Shown: positions 44,507 through 54,114 of the stretch, piece by piece
How the letters are laid out: each line of letters opens with the position of its first letter
How positions within the stretch are numbered: position 1 is the first letter of the stretch
From: DASVHS01 sp038244815
Lineage (GTDB): Bacteria > Acidobacteriota > Thermoanaerobaculia > Gp7-AA8
Assembly: GCA_038244815.1 (NCBI GenBank)
Contig: JBBRTB010000022.1
Location: 10,237-74,236 of the forward strand
Direction of reading: 5' to 3'
Length of the DNA: 64,000 bases
Notes under the pieces: model-generated
Told to the model about the DNA's origin: nothing
What the model saw: the letters and a program-made list of their open reading frames with translations, nothing else
Database searches by the model: none
Program-made: the position numbers and the translations under genes

Positions 44507-46318
44507 ATGACCGTCACGTCCGTTCCCGTCCCGAAGATCCAGCGCGAGATCACGGTCTCCTATCTTGGTGACCTGCTCGCGAACGCCGGATTCATCGACG
44601 AGAAGCAGCGCGCCGAAGTGGAGAACGCGGACCGGCAGTGGCGCTCGCAGCTCAAGGCCTCGAAGATGCGGGCGGACGACGACGGCAGCAACAGCCCCTT
44701 CAAGGCGCTGACGGCGATGAATCTCACCGACGCCAGCGGCCACAACACACGCATCGACGACTTCCTCCTGGCCCGCCTCGTGGCCGAGGATGCCCATCTG
44801 CCGTTCTTCAAGATCGATCCGCTGAAGCTCGACGTCGAGATGATTGAGACGAAGATCTCCCGGCCCTTCGCGCGCAAGAACAAGATGGTCCCGGTGGCCG
44901 TCCGCGACGGAAAGCTCGTCGTGGCCGTGGTCAATCCGTTCGACACCACGGCCATCGACTCCTACCGCCCCATCGCCAAGCAGGAGATCGAGCTGGTGGT
45001 CTCGTCCGAGTCCGACATCATGGGGGTCATCACCGAGCAGTACGGATTCCGGACGGCGGTGACCAAGGCCGAGCGCGACCTCAGTCGCGGTGCCATGGAC
45101 CTCGGCAATCTCGAGCAGCTCATCAAGCTCAAGTCGGGCTCCGAGATCGAGTCGAGCGACCAGCACATCGTCAACGCCGTCGACTACCTGCTGCAGCACG
45201 CTTACGACTCCCGGGCCTCGGACATTCACATCGAGCCGAAGCGTGAGTTCGCGCTGATCCGCTTCCGCATCGACGGCGTGTTGCATGAGATCCAGCGGGT
45301 TCCCAAGCTCGTGAACCTGGCCATTACGTCGCGGCTCAAGACCATGTGCCGTATGGACATCTCGGAGAAGCGGCGCCCTCAGGACGGGCGCATCACCACC
45401 GAGCACGATGGAAAGGAGATCGAGTTGCGCGTCTCCACGCTGCCGTGCGCGTTCGGCGAGAAAGTGGTCATGCGCATCTTCGATCCCGAGATCATGATTC
45501 AGGAGCTGTCCGGCCTGGGCTTCTATGAGGACGAGCTCAAGACGTTCCACGAATGGATCGAACGGCCGCACGGAATCATTCTCGTCACCGGACCGACGGG
45601 ATCCGGCAAGACCGTCACGCTGTACTCCGCGCTCAAGGCCCTGGCTTCCTCCGAGATCAACATCACCACGATCGAGGATCCGATCGAAATGGTGCACGAG
45701 GAGTTCAATCAGACCTCGGTGCAGAACAAGATCGGCATCACGTTCGCCTCGGCTCTGCGCACGATCCTGCGCCAGGATCCCGACATCATCATGGTCGGCG
45801 AGATCCGCGACCAGGAGACCGCGCAGAACGCCGTGCAGGCTGCGCTCACCGGACACCTGGTGTTCTCGACGCTGCACACGAACGATGCCTCCACGTCCGT
45901 CACGCGTCTGATCGACCTGGGCATCCAGCCGTTCCTGATCTCCTCGAGCCTCATCGGCGCGATGGCCCAGCGCCTCGTCCGCCGGATCTGTGAGGACTGC
46001 AAGCGCAACCGGCCGCTGTCGATCGAAGAGGCGGCCACGCTCAACCTGCAGGCCCCGCCGGGCAAGCGCATCATCGTCAAGGAAGGGGCCGGCTGCATCC
46101 GCTGCCGCAACACCGGCTACTTCGGCCGCACCGGCATCTTCGAGATCCTCCCCATCGACAACTCCATCCGCGATCTCATCGAGCGCTCCGAAGACTTCCT
46201 CAAGATCAAGGACATGGCCATCAAGCGCGGCATGCGCACGTTGCGCCAGTCGGCCCTGCGCAAGCTGGCCGAGGGGCAGACGACGTTCGAGGAAGTGGTG
46301 CGCGTTACGGGGATCTGA
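44507..46318 (+). CDS. PilB/GspE-family type IV pilus or secretion ATPase
   Basis: 603 residues. An N-terminal MshEN-type domain (about 10-170) precedes the PilT-type ATPase. Walker A is GPTGSGKT, with the Asp box in TTIEDPIEM, Walker B in DIIMVGEIRD, and the His box in LVFSTLHTNDA. The zinc tetracysteine motif (CEDCKR and CIRCRNTGY) marks extension ATPases rather than PilT. It drives pilus extension or type II secretion from the inner membrane. Confidence 0.9.
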   Translation: MTVTSVPVPKIQREITVSYLGDLLANAGFIDEKQRAEVENADRQWRSQLKASKMRADDDGSNSPFKALTAMNLTDASGHNTRIDDFLLARLVAEDAHLPFFKIDPLKLDVEMIETKISRPFARKNKMVPVAVRDGKLVVAVVNPFDTTAIDSYRPIAKQEIELVVSSESDIMGVITEQYGFRTAVTKAERDLSRGAMDLGNLEQLIKLKSGSEIESSDQHIVNAVDYLLQHAYDSRASDIHIEPKREFALIRFRIDGVLHEIQRVPKLVNLAITSRLKTMCRMDISEKRRPQDGRITTEHDGKEIELRVSTLPCAFGEKVVMRIFDPEIMIQELSGLGFYEDELKTFHEWIERPHGIILVTGPTGSGKTVTLYSALKALASSEINITTIEDPIEMVHEEFNQTSVQNKIGITFASALRTILRQDPDIIMVGEIRDQETAQNAVQAALTGHLVFSTLHTNDASTSVTRLIDLGIQPFLISSSLIGAMAQRLVRRICEDCKRNRPLSIEEAATLNLQAPPGKRIIVKEGAGCIRCRNTGYFGRTGIFEILPIDNSIRDLIERSEDFLKIKDMAIKRGMRTLRQSALRKLAEGQTTFEEVVRVTGI

Positions 46319-46321
46319 AGA

Positions 46322-46402
46322 GGGTCGTGGTCGTAGGTCGTGGGTCACGGGGGCCTTGTCGCCTGAGGGCCCCGCGACCGGCGACCCAGCGACCGGCCCC
46401 CA
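46322..46402. repeat. GGTCGTR/GCGACC tandem-inverted element
   Basis: Units GGTCGT, GGTCGTA, GGTCGTG, GGTCACG, then a GGGGCC stem and GCGACC-type inverted words, between the two ATPase genes. The first half repeats the word order of the 40752 element. Confidence 0.65.
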
Positions 46403-46462
46403 TCCCCGGATGCTATTCTTAGGTTTACAGTTAGTCGTCTCAACAAACCACGGGGAGAACGC

Positions 46463-48778
46463 ATGACGGTTCAAGCTGGCTCTTCCTCGCTCGAGAAGGA
46501 ACTCGAGTACCGGAAGAAGCTCACCACCATCACGAATCAGATCAACGCGGCCGAGTCGATTCCGCACATCCTCATGACGCTCAAGGAGAAGATCCTCGAG
46601 CTGCTCGACGCGGAACGCCTGACCATCTATGCGGTGGACACGAAGAACCAGGAGCTGTACTCGATGCAGAAGAGCGGCGGCGACGTACCGAAGGAGATCC
46701 GCGTCCCGAAGTCCTTCGCCTCGATCGCCGGCTTCACCGCTCTGGCGCGCAAGACCATCAATATCAAGGATGCCTACGACGCCGCCGAGCTCTCCAAGTT
46801 CCATCCCAACCTGCGCTTCGACCAGCGCTGGGACAAACAGAGCGGGTTCCGCACGAAAGCGGTCCTGGCCGTGCCGATCGCCTTCGAGAAATATCTCCTG
46901 GGGGTGCTCCAGCTCATCAACAAGCGCCATGGACCGATCTTCACCGCCCTGGACGAGGACGGCGCCGAGGAGATCGCGCGCATTCTCGGGATCGCGTTCT
47001 ACAACCAGCACCGCGTGGCTCGCCAGGGCAAGCCGTCGAAGTTCGGTTCCCTCGTCGACAAGGGAATCATTTCCGAGAAGGACATCGACACCGCGGTCAG
47101 CAGTGCCCGCGTGAACAACGTCGACGTGACCAAAGTGCTCGTCGAAGACTTCAACGTTCCCAAGGACGAGCTGCTCAAGTCGCTGGCGACGTTCTTCAAT
47201 ACCCAGCCCTTCATGTTCGACGACACGCAGACCATCGCCGCCGATCTCTGCGAACGCGTCCCGTCGGACATGTGGAAGAAGTACGTCTGCGCGCCGATCG
47301 AGCGCCGCCCCGGTGTTCTGGTCATCGCCGTCGACGACCCGCAGGATCTGACGCGGCTGGACGGAATCCGGGCCATGAACCTGGCCCCGCGCTACGACTT
47401 CCTGTTCGGTCTGAAACAGGACATCCTCCAGTACATCGCCAACTCCTATGGCGAGAGGCTCGACTCCGATATCACCCCTGGGGAGGGAGATCTTGCCAAG
47501 ATCGTCGAGACCCTCGGCGACGGCGAGGCCGAGATCGAAGAAGAGAAAAAAGAGGAGGGGGCTCCGGAAGTCGACGAAACGGATTCCGGCATCGTCCGCC
47601 TCGCCAATCAGCTCATCATCGAGGCCACGGCGCGCGGCGCTTCGGACATTCATATCGAGCCGGACGGCCCGAAGAACCCCTGCCTCATCCGCCTGCGCAT
47701 CGACGGCGACTGTGTGAAGTTCATGGAGATCCCCGGGCAGCATCGCAATGCGCTCGTGCAGCGCCTCAAGATCATGGCCAGGCTGGACATCTCCGAGCGC
47801 CGCAAACCCCAGGACGGCAAGATCCGCTTCAAGTACTCGAAGGGGACGATCGAGCTCCGCGTGGCCACCATTCCGACTGCGAATCAGAACGAGGACGTGG
47901 TCATGCGCATCCTGGCGGCGTCGAAGCCGCTGCCGCTCGAGAAGATGGGGTTCAGCACGTACAACCTGACGAAGTTCAAAGAGATCCTGGCCAAGCCGTA
48001 CGGGATCTGTCTGGTCGTGGGCCCCACCGGCTCGGGCAAGACGACGACGCTGCACTCGGCGCTCGGCTCCATCAATACCGAGGACATGAAGATCTGGACG
48101 GCGGAGGACCCGGTCGAAATCACGCAGAAGGGGCTGCGCCAGGTGCAGGTGCAGCCGAAGATCGAGTTCACGTTCGCCGCGGCCATGCGCTCATTCCTGC
48201 GCGCCGATCCCGACGTGATCATGGTCGGTGAAATGCGCGACCACGAGACGGCGGCCATCGGCATCGAAGCGTCTCTGACCGGACATCTGGTGTTCTCCAC
48301 ACTGCACACGAACTCGGCTCCGGAGACGATCAGCCGTCTGCTGGACATGAACATCGACCCGTTCAACTTCGCCGACGCGCTGCTGGGCATCATGGCCCAG
48401 CGCCTCGTCCGTACGCTCTGCCAGAAATGCAAGGAGGGATACAACCCGACGGTGCAGGAGTTCAACGAGATCGTCGAAGCCTACGGCGCCGACTACTTCG
48501 ACCGCGCCGGCGTCGACTACTCGAAGGATCTCATGCTGTACAAGCCGAAAGGGTGCGCGGCCTGCAACAACACCGGGTTCAAAGGACGCATGGGCGTGCA
48601 CGAGCTGCTCGTCGGCACCGACGAAGTCAAGCGTGCGGTGCAGAAACGCGCTCCCATCGACGAGTTGCGCAAGATCGCGCTCGATCAGGGCATGCGCACG
48701 CTGCTGCAGGACGCGCTCGAGAAGATGTTCGCGGGCATCGTGGACTACAAGCAGGCCCGGGCCATCGCGGTGAAGTAG
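46463..48778 (+). CDS. GAF-domain PilB/GspE-type ATPase
   Basis: 771 residues, with GGGGAGAA upstream. A GAF domain occupies about 15-185 (ILELLDAERLTIYAVD, KAVLAVPI, LLGVLQLINKR), then an MshEN-like domain (about 190-350), an acidic linker (EEEKKEEGAPEVDE), and the ATPase with GPTGSGKTT, DPDVIMVGEMRD and LVFSTLHTN. The tetracysteine appears as CQKCKEG and CAACNNTGF. The GAF part would add small-molecule sensing to pilus assembly. It probably acts with the preceding paralogue. Confidence 0.88.
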   Translation: MTVQAGSSSLEKELEYRKKLTTITNQINAAESIPHILMTLKEKILELLDAERLTIYAVDTKNQELYSMQKSGGDVPKEIRVPKSFASIAGFTALARKTINIKDAYDAAELSKFHPNLRFDQRWDKQSGFRTKAVLAVPIAFEKYLLGVLQLINKRHGPIFTALDEDGAEEIARILGIAFYNQHRVARQGKPSKFGSLVDKGIISEKDIDTAVSSARVNNVDVTKVLVEDFNVPKDELLKSLATFFNTQPFMFDDTQTIAADLCERVPSDMWKKYVCAPIERRPGVLVIAVDDPQDLTRLDGIRAMNLAPRYDFLFGLKQDILQYIANSYGERLDSDITPGEGDLAKIVETLGDGEAEIEEEKKEEGAPEVDETDSGIVRLANQLIIEATARGASDIHIEPDGPKNPCLIRLRIDGDCVKFMEIPGQHRNALVQRLKIMARLDISERRKPQDGKIRFKYSKGTIELRVATIPTANQNEDVVMRILAASKPLPLEKMGFSTYNLTKFKEILAKPYGICLVVGPTGSGKTTTLHSALGSINTEDMKIWTAEDPVEITQKGLRQVQVQPKIEFTFAAAMRSFLRADPDVIMVGEMRDHETAAIGIEASLTGHLVFSTLHTNSAPETISRLLDMNIDPFNFADALLGIMAQRLVRTLCQKCKEGYNPTVQEFNEIVEAYGADYFDRAGVDYSKDLMLYKPKGCAACNNTGFKGRMGVHELLVGTDEVKRAVQKRAPIDELRKIALDQGMRTLLQDALEKMFAGIVDYKQARAIAVK

Positions 48779-48930
48779 GTGCTGGGCCTCGGGCCTCGGG
48801 CCTCGGTTTATTCGTCGTTCAACCGAGCACCGAGCACCGAGCACCCAGCACCCAGCACCCAGCACCCAGCACCCAGCACCCAGCACCCAGCACCGACCCC
48901 GGTCTCCGGTCAACCGAGGCCCGAGGCCCG
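48779..48930. repeat. nested 7-mer repeat element
   Basis: Three GGCCTCG, then three CGAGCAC, seven exact CCAGCAC, then inverted CGAGGCC units at 48914-48930. Outer GGCCTCG and CGAGGCC words can pair. It fills the gap between convergent genes. Confidence 0.8.
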
Positions 48931-48932
48931 AT

Positions 48933-51900
48933 TCACTTCCACTCGATCGGCTTGTACGCGGGTAGCAGCTCCGTCGACGCACGGAACTTCGCCACGTCCT
49001 CTGCGAAGAGCTTGTTGTAATCCGGCAGCACAGCCCGGTAGGCCGCTTCCGCTTTTGCCAGCCACACCATCTGTGCCTCGGTCGGTGCATCGAACGATGA
49101 TTGCAGACCCTGCAGAGGCGTGCGCAACTGCGACATCACGTCGGTGGCCGGATTGAGGTCCTTGCTTTTCGGCGGATGCCACAGCCGCAGCTCCATCGCG
49201 TCTAGCTTTTTCTGAAGGTCGTCGTTCGCCTTCGGCGTGGCCGCCTTGATGGCCGCGCGTGTCTTTTGAATGCGCTCGACGGCTTCGGTGACGCTCTCCT
49301 GCAGCGCACCGGCGCGCAGGATCGCGTTCCATTTCGCGATGCGGTCGGCCGTCGGCACGTCGTGACGAGGATCGGGTAGCACGCCTACGGTCTGCTTTGC
49401 TTCCTGTCCGCGGAACTTCATCGCGATCGTGTATGTGCCGGGGAGGACTTCCGGGCCGCGATTGCGCAAGTCGTTCTCGTCGTCTTCCTGGCCGGGGCGC
49501 GGCGGCTGTTTGAACTTATCGCGGGTGAGGTCCCAGTTGGCGCGATTGACGCCCAGCCGTGCCGGACCCTTGAACTTGCGGATCACTTTGCCGTCAGAGT
49601 CCGTGACCGTGAATTCGGCTTTTGGCTCGTGCGACGACTCCTCGGTCTCCTTTTCGGCTTCGCCGGTCTGCGCCTGCTTCAGCGATTCGGCGGCGGGCTC
49701 GGGCGTGATGTCTTTGCCCGCCTCGGGCACGCCGGTGTCGGCGATGCGCCGCGGAGGTGCGGCGGTGCGCTCCTTCGTCTTCCGCTCACGCTCCTTCTCC
49801 TCGTCCTGCAGCGGAAGGTTGGGCAGATTCAGCGAGTACGTGACGATCGCGCCGTAGGGGCGGTTCGCACCGCGGAACTCGCCGTCCGCGGGAAAGCGCG
49901 AGCCCTGGTGCTGCATGCGCCGGAACTGCTGCGCGTCGGCGAGCGGGAACATGTACGCCGGCTGCGCCAGCGTCTCCTTCGACACGCTGCGCAGGGGACG
50001 GATGTCATCGAGAATGAAGAGGGAACGGCCGTGCGTGGCGATGACGAGGTCGTTCTCACGCGGTTGCACGACGAGACCCATCACCGACGTCGTGGGAATG
50101 CCGTGCTTCCACTGCATCCACGACTCTCCGCCGTCCTGGGTGAAGAACAGGCCGAACTCCGTGCCGAGGAATACGAGGTTTGGATCGACGGGATCCTGCT
50201 CGATCGAAAGCGCGTAGCCGCGGATGTCCTTCGTGACCAGGGAGGTCCACGTTTTCCCGTAGTCGGTCGTTCGGTAGACGTACGGAGTGAGGTCCTCGCG
50301 GCGGTGATTGTCGAGGACGATGAAGGCCGTGCCGCCCGCGGAGCGCGAGGCCTTGATCTCCGGCACCCACGTGTTCGGCGGGACGCCCTTGAGGTTGCCT
50401 TCGACGCTCGTCCAGTTCGCGCCGCCGTCGCGCGTGACGTGCACGCGTCCGTCGTCGGTGCCGGCCCAGATCACGCCTTTTTCCGCGGGGCTGGGGGCGA
50501 TGGCCACGATTGTCGTGAAGTTCTCCGCGCCGGAGGCGTCGATCGTCACGCCCCCGCTCCTAGTCTGGTTCTGCCAGTCCTTCCGGTTCGTGGTGAGGTC
50601 GGGGCTGATGATCGTCCAGTGCTCGCCGCGGTCGGCCGACTTGTGTACGAACTGGCTGCCGCAATAGACGGTGTTGGCGTCGAACGGGTCGACGGCGATG
50701 GCGGCGTTCCAGTTGAATCGCAGATCGGTTCCCGGCGGACCGGCCGGACGGATGTCCTTGCGCTCGCCGGTGTGCAGGTTCCAGCGCATCATGTGGAGCT
50801 GCTGGCTCGTGGAGTAGCCGATCATCGAGTCGTCGGGCGTGGGAATGGTGGTGAACCCGTCGCCGAAACCGACTTCCTGCCAGTCGTCGTTGCGGATCCC
50901 TTCGGTCTGCCACGTCGTACTGGGTCCGCGCCACGATCCGTTGTCCTGCAGTCCGCCGTAGACGTTGTAGGGCTGATCGTTGTCGACGGCCACGTGGTAG
51001 TACTGACCGATGGGGAGTGTGCCCACGAACCGCCAGGACAGCCCGCGGTCCCGGCTCTCGTCGATGCCGCCGTCGTTGCCGACCCACAGATGGCGCGCGT
51101 CGTTCGGATCGAGCCACATGGCGTGATAGTCGGGATGCACTCTGGACGTCGGCACCAGTGTGTCGAACTTCTTTCCGCCGTCGTCGGACACGGAGAGCGC
51201 CGTCCACAGGCTGTACAGGCGATTCGGGTCTTCGGGATCGACGTGGATGTCGGCGAAGTAGAACGGGCGCGGCGCGACATCGCTGTCGGTATTCACGGCC
51301 TTCCACTTCAGGCCGCCGTCGTCGGAGCGGAGCAGCGCGCTCTTTTCCGCTTCGACGAGCGCATAGACGATGTCGGGATTCGATCGGGAGATGGCCAGCC
51401 CGATGCGCCCGAGGTTGCCCTTGGGGAGGCCGTCTTCTTCGGTGTAGCGCTTCCAGTGCTCGCCGCCGTCGTACGTCACGTACAGCCCGGAGCCGGGGCC
51501 GCCGGAATTGAAGAACCAGGGCCAGCGGCGGTACTCCCACATCGCGGCGAAGAGTTTGTTCGGATTCTTCGGATCGATGATGAGGTCGGCGCCGCCGGTG
51601 CGCTCGTCGACGTAGAGCACCTTTCGCCAGGTGCGCCCGCCGTCATCGGTCTTGAAGATGCCCCTGTCCGGATTGTTTCCCCAGTTCTGTCCGAGAGCCG
51701 CGGCCCAGACGACGTTGGAGTTCGTGGGATGAACGATGACGCGATGGATGTGGGCCGTCTTCTCCAGACCCATGAGCTGCCACGTCGATCCGCCGTCGGT
51801 GGTTCGATAGATGCCCGCGCCGATGGAGACGGAGTTCCGCGGATTGCTTTCGCCGGTGCCGGCCCAGACCGTATCGGGATTGCTCTGATCGACGGCGATC

Positions 51901-52166
51901 GCGCCGATCGATGCCACCGGCTGGTCGTCGAAGACCGGTTTGAAGGTCAGGCCGGCGTTGACCGATTTCCAGACGCCGCCCGCGGCCGTGCCCACGTAGA
52001 TGATGTCGGGATTCGAGTTGATGACGTCGATCGCGGCCACGCGACCGCTGGCCGCGGCGGGGCCGATGGCCCGCGCTTTCATTCCGGCCAGGAGGTCAGG
52101 ATCGATCTGGGAGTAGGAGGGAACGGATACGAAGAGCGCAAGGAGGACCAGCGCCGTTTTCTTCAT
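48933..52166 (-). CDS. secreted BNR/sortilin-type beta-propeller protein
   Basis: 1077 residues with a signal peptide (about 1-19, ending YS-QI). The next 750 residues carry many BNR/Asp-box-like turns such as YRTTDGGSTWQLM, FKTDDGGRTWRKV and YDGGEHWKRY, forming a sortilin/VPS10-like propeller. A charged low-complexity linker (about 790-870) precedes a C-terminal region with FKGPARLGVNRANWDL and AMKFRGQEAKQTV. This large family is common in Acidobacteriota and related soil bacteria. No glycosidase activity is demonstrated by the motifs seen. Confidence 0.8.
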   Translation of the reverse strand: MKKTALVLLALFVSVPSYSQIDPDLLAGMKARAIGPAAASGRVAAIDVINSNPDIIYVGTAAGGVWKSVNAGLTFKPVFDDQPVASIGAIAVDQSNPDTVWAGTGESNPRNSVSIGAGIYRTTDGGSTWQLMGLEKTAHIHRVIVHPTNSNVVWAAALGQNWGNNPDRGIFKTDDGGRTWRKVLYVDERTGGADLIIDPKNPNKLFAAMWEYRRWPWFFNSGGPGSGLYVTYDGGEHWKRYTEEDGLPKGNLGRIGLAISRSNPDIVYALVEAEKSALLRSDDGGLKWKAVNTDSDVAPRPFYFADIHVDPEDPNRLYSLWTALSVSDDGGKKFDTLVPTSRVHPDYHAMWLDPNDARHLWVGNDGGIDESRDRGLSWRFVGTLPIGQYYHVAVDNDQPYNVYGGLQDNGSWRGPSTTWQTEGIRNDDWQEVGFGDGFTTIPTPDDSMIGYSTSQQLHMMRWNLHTGERKDIRPAGPPGTDLRFNWNAAIAVDPFDANTVYCGSQFVHKSADRGEHWTIISPDLTTNRKDWQNQTRSGGVTIDASGAENFTTIVAIAPSPAEKGVIWAGTDDGRVHVTRDGGANWTSVEGNLKGVPPNTWVPEIKASRSAGGTAFIVLDNHRREDLTPYVYRTTDYGKTWTSLVTKDIRGYALSIEQDPVDPNLVFLGTEFGLFFTQDGGESWMQWKHGIPTTSVMGLVVQPRENDLVIATHGRSLFILDDIRPLRSVSKETLAQPAYMFPLADAQQFRRMQHQGSRFPADGEFRGANRPYGAIVTYSLNLPNLPLQDEEKERERKTKERTAAPPRRIADTGVPEAGKDITPEPAAESLKQAQTGEAEKETEESSHEPKAEFTVTDSDGKVIRKFKGPARLGVNRANWDLTRDKFKQPPRPGQEDDENDLRNRGPEVLPGTYTIAMKFRGQEAKQTVGVLPDPRHDVPTADRIAKWNAILRAGALQESVTEAVERIQKTRAAIKAATPKANDDLQKKLDAMELRLWHPPKSKDLNPATDVMSQLRTPLQGLQSSFDAPTEAQMVWLAKAEAAYRAVLPDYNKLFAEDVAKFRASTELLPAYKPIEWK

Positions 52167-52181
52167 GAGCGCGCATTGTAG

Positions 52182-52565
52182 TCAACTCTCCGCGGTCTGT
52201 GCCTCCGCGCAGAGAGTGAGGATGGCCTTCGTGAATTCGTCGACGTCGAACGGCTTGGAGATGACCAGCTTCACGATGTCGAGATCGAGATTCGTGAGCG
52301 CCTGCTGCGAGACCGCGGAGACGACGGCCACCGGCGTCCGCGACCCGCTCTTCCTGATGTGCTCGATCAACTCGAATCCGTTCACCTCGGGCACCATGAG
52401 ATCGAGGACGACGGCCGAGTACTTGTTGTCGCGCAGCTTCTCCACGGCGATCCGCCCGTCGGGAGCGATGTCGATGTGAATGTGATGGCGCTGGAGCAGC
52501 TTTTCGACGAGCCGGCGGATGGAGGGGTCGTCCTCCACGATCAACACCCGGTACGCCGCGGTCAT
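52182..52565 (-). CDS. single-domain response regulator
   Basis: 127 residues. Receiver residues: YRVLIVEDDPSIRR, AVVLDLMVPEVNG with the phospho-acceptor, and VISKPFDVDE with the switch lysine. There is no output domain. It lies just upstream of the BNR gene on the same strand, 15 nt away, so the two may share a transcript. Confidence 0.85.
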   Translation of the reverse strand: MTAAYRVLIVEDDPSIRRLVEKLLQRHHIHIDIAPDGRIAVEKLRDNKYSAVVLDLMVPEVNGFELIEHIRKSGSRTPVAVVSAVSQQALTNLDLDIVKLVISKPFDVDEFTKAILTLCAEAQTAES

Positions 52566-52695
52566 GGCCGGAGTCTACACAACTGTTCGTCGTGGCTGGG
52601 GGCCGGGCAATGGTCTTCGGAGACTCGGGCCCGAGACGAAGCGCGGGATTTTCGTGATAATTTCCGTACATCGCTCGTAAGACCGCGAGGAGTCG

Positions 52696-53688
52696 ATGCC
52701 GCGCGCTGACCGTCTTTTTGCTCTGGTTCAGTTGCTTTCGGGTCCGGGACGCCGGAGTCTCGAGGAACTTGCGCGTGCGCTGGAAACATCGTCTCGCTCG
52801 ATCTATCGCGACCTTGCCGATCTCGAACGCCGGGGAGTGCCGGTGGAACGCACCAACGGACGATACCGCCTGGTCGAAGGGAGCGGCGCACGCTTCTTCC
52901 CACTCACGGAGCGAGAGCGGCTTCTTCTCGCGCTCGTCCTCGAAAACCCGCACCTTCGACGACAGGATGCGTTTCGCACGACGCTCCGCCAGCTCAGGGC
53001 GAAGTTTGCCGCGAATTCGCGCGGCGAGCGGGGTCCGGTCGCTGCTTTGGCCGGTCCCGATCGCAGCGGGATTATGGGGCCGTTGATGATCGAAACGATC
53101 GAAAACGCCATTCGCGGCTGTCATTCAATCTCGTTTCTTTACACTTCGCTCAGCCCGGCCAGGTCTCGCTGGCGAGGCATTGATCCGTGGGTGATGCTGC
53201 ACCGGTCGGAGGCCTGGTATCTGCTCGGGCGATGCCACATTCATGACGAACCTCGCACGTTTCGGCTCGATCGCATCCGTGAAGTGCTCCCTATCGGCGG
53301 GAGCTTTGAGCGGTCCGACACCTTCGATGCGGAGCGATGGTTTCAGCATAGCTGGGGTGTGGAGGCATCAGAGGAGGCTCACGAAGCCGTCATCGTGTTC
53401 GACGCTTCCGTGGCCCCGTTGATCGAGCACGGGATGCATCACCCGGCCGAGAAGAAGCTTCGGCGCCAGGACGGGCGGCTCGAGTATCGGATACGCGTCG
53501 GGCCGCTCGATGAACTGGCGCGCTGGATCGTGGGCTTCGCCGGGAAGGCGGTCGCCGAAGCCCCGCACGAGCTGATCGAACGTGTCCGCCAGATCGCCGG
53601 AGCGGCCGCGGAAGCGCATGGAGAGCGGCGCGCTTCACGAGCCGCCGCGCGCGTGGCCAGAGCGCCGGGCGGGAGGAAGGGGAGGTGA
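52696..53688 (+). CDS. WYL-domain transcriptional regulator next to CRISPR-cas
   Basis: 330 residues. An N-terminal winged helix-turn-helix (about 1-60, with SLEELARALETSSRSIYRDL) is followed by a WYL domain about 125-215 (GIDPWVMLHRSEAWYLLGRC and RTFRLDRI) and a C-terminal WCX extension. WYL regulators bind nucleic-acid-like ligands and control phage-defence loci. It lies upstream of csb1 in the same direction, with a 426-nt gap, and is the best candidate regulator of the cas operon. Confidence 0.85.
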   Translation: MPRADRLFALVQLLSGPGRRSLEELARALETSSRSIYRDLADLERRGVPVERTNGRYRLVEGSGARFFPLTERERLLLALVLENPHLRRQDAFRTTLRQLRAKFAANSRGERGPVAALAGPDRSGIMGPLMIETIENAIRGCHSISFLYTSLSPARSRWRGIDPWVMLHRSEAWYLLGRCHIHDEPRTFRLDRIREVLPIGGSFERSDTFDAERWFQHSWGVEASEEAHEAVIVFDASVAPLIEHGMHHPAEKKLRRQDGRLEYRIRVGPLDELARWIVGFAGKAVAEAPHELIERVRQIAGAAAEAHGERRASRAAARVARAPGGRKGR

Positions 53689-54114
53689 AAGCAAAGATTG
53701 CTCAAAGCCCACTGACGGAATGTGACAGTGAAGAGGCTCAAACTGGCGCCGAGCTCAAACAAGATCGCAGGCCAAAAGGAGCAAGGCGCGCAATGATTCA
53801 AATCGAAACTGCCCCAGAAGACGCCCAATGTTTCAGCGACTGGGGAGGACAACCAAGAGGACAAACAGTGAGAATGGGGTGAGATTCTCGTTATTATGAT
53901 GGGGAGTTAAAAGAGGGGATCAAACTCTGTGCTATTATCGTGCCGCTTATGAGACGTTCGCCAAACGGCTCCTGCCGGAGTTGGTGGCACATTGAAGATT
54001 GTGGTGCGGCGTTTGGCCAATTCATCACCGTTCGCACGTTCCGCGCTGTCCCGGCGCGGCCACTTTGAGCGGGGTCGGAAAGATCGCGCGGGTACTTGCT
54101 GAAAGGAGAAGGTA
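53689..54114. other. long leader between regulator and csb1
   Basis: 426 nt of lower GC than the flanks. A 65-codon frame at its start lacks a ribosome-binding site and family features. The second half contains the likely cas promoter (53930-53938) and a leader of about 170 nt before csb1. Confidence 0.4.
53930..53938 (+). promoter_or_regulatory. candidate extended -10 promoter of the cas operon
   Basis: TGCTATTAT matches an extended -10 (TG-n-TATAAT, five of six in the hexamer). A TTAAAA at 53907-53912 is a poor -35 with 20-nt spacing. The transcript would start near 53945. Confidence 0.35.

Noticed and set aside
44498..48055. Open frame of 1185 codons on the minus strand opposite the two pilus ATPase genes
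   Set aside because: The plus strand has clear PilB/GspE motifs in the same region. The antisense frame is R/D/V-rich with no domain and arises from GC-rich codon use.
48840..48895. Direct repeats of CCAGCAC, possibly a small CRISPR or VNTR array
   Set aside because: Units are contiguous 7-mers without spacers, so this is a tandem repeat and not a CRISPR array.
49629..52181. Open frame of 850 codons on the plus strand opposite the BNR-repeat gene
   Set aside because: Antisense shadow of a gene with a signal peptide and repeated propeller motifs.
53685..53882. 65-codon frame after the WYL regulator
   Set aside because: Its ATG overlaps the regulator's stop without a ribosome-binding site, and the composition is not protein-like.
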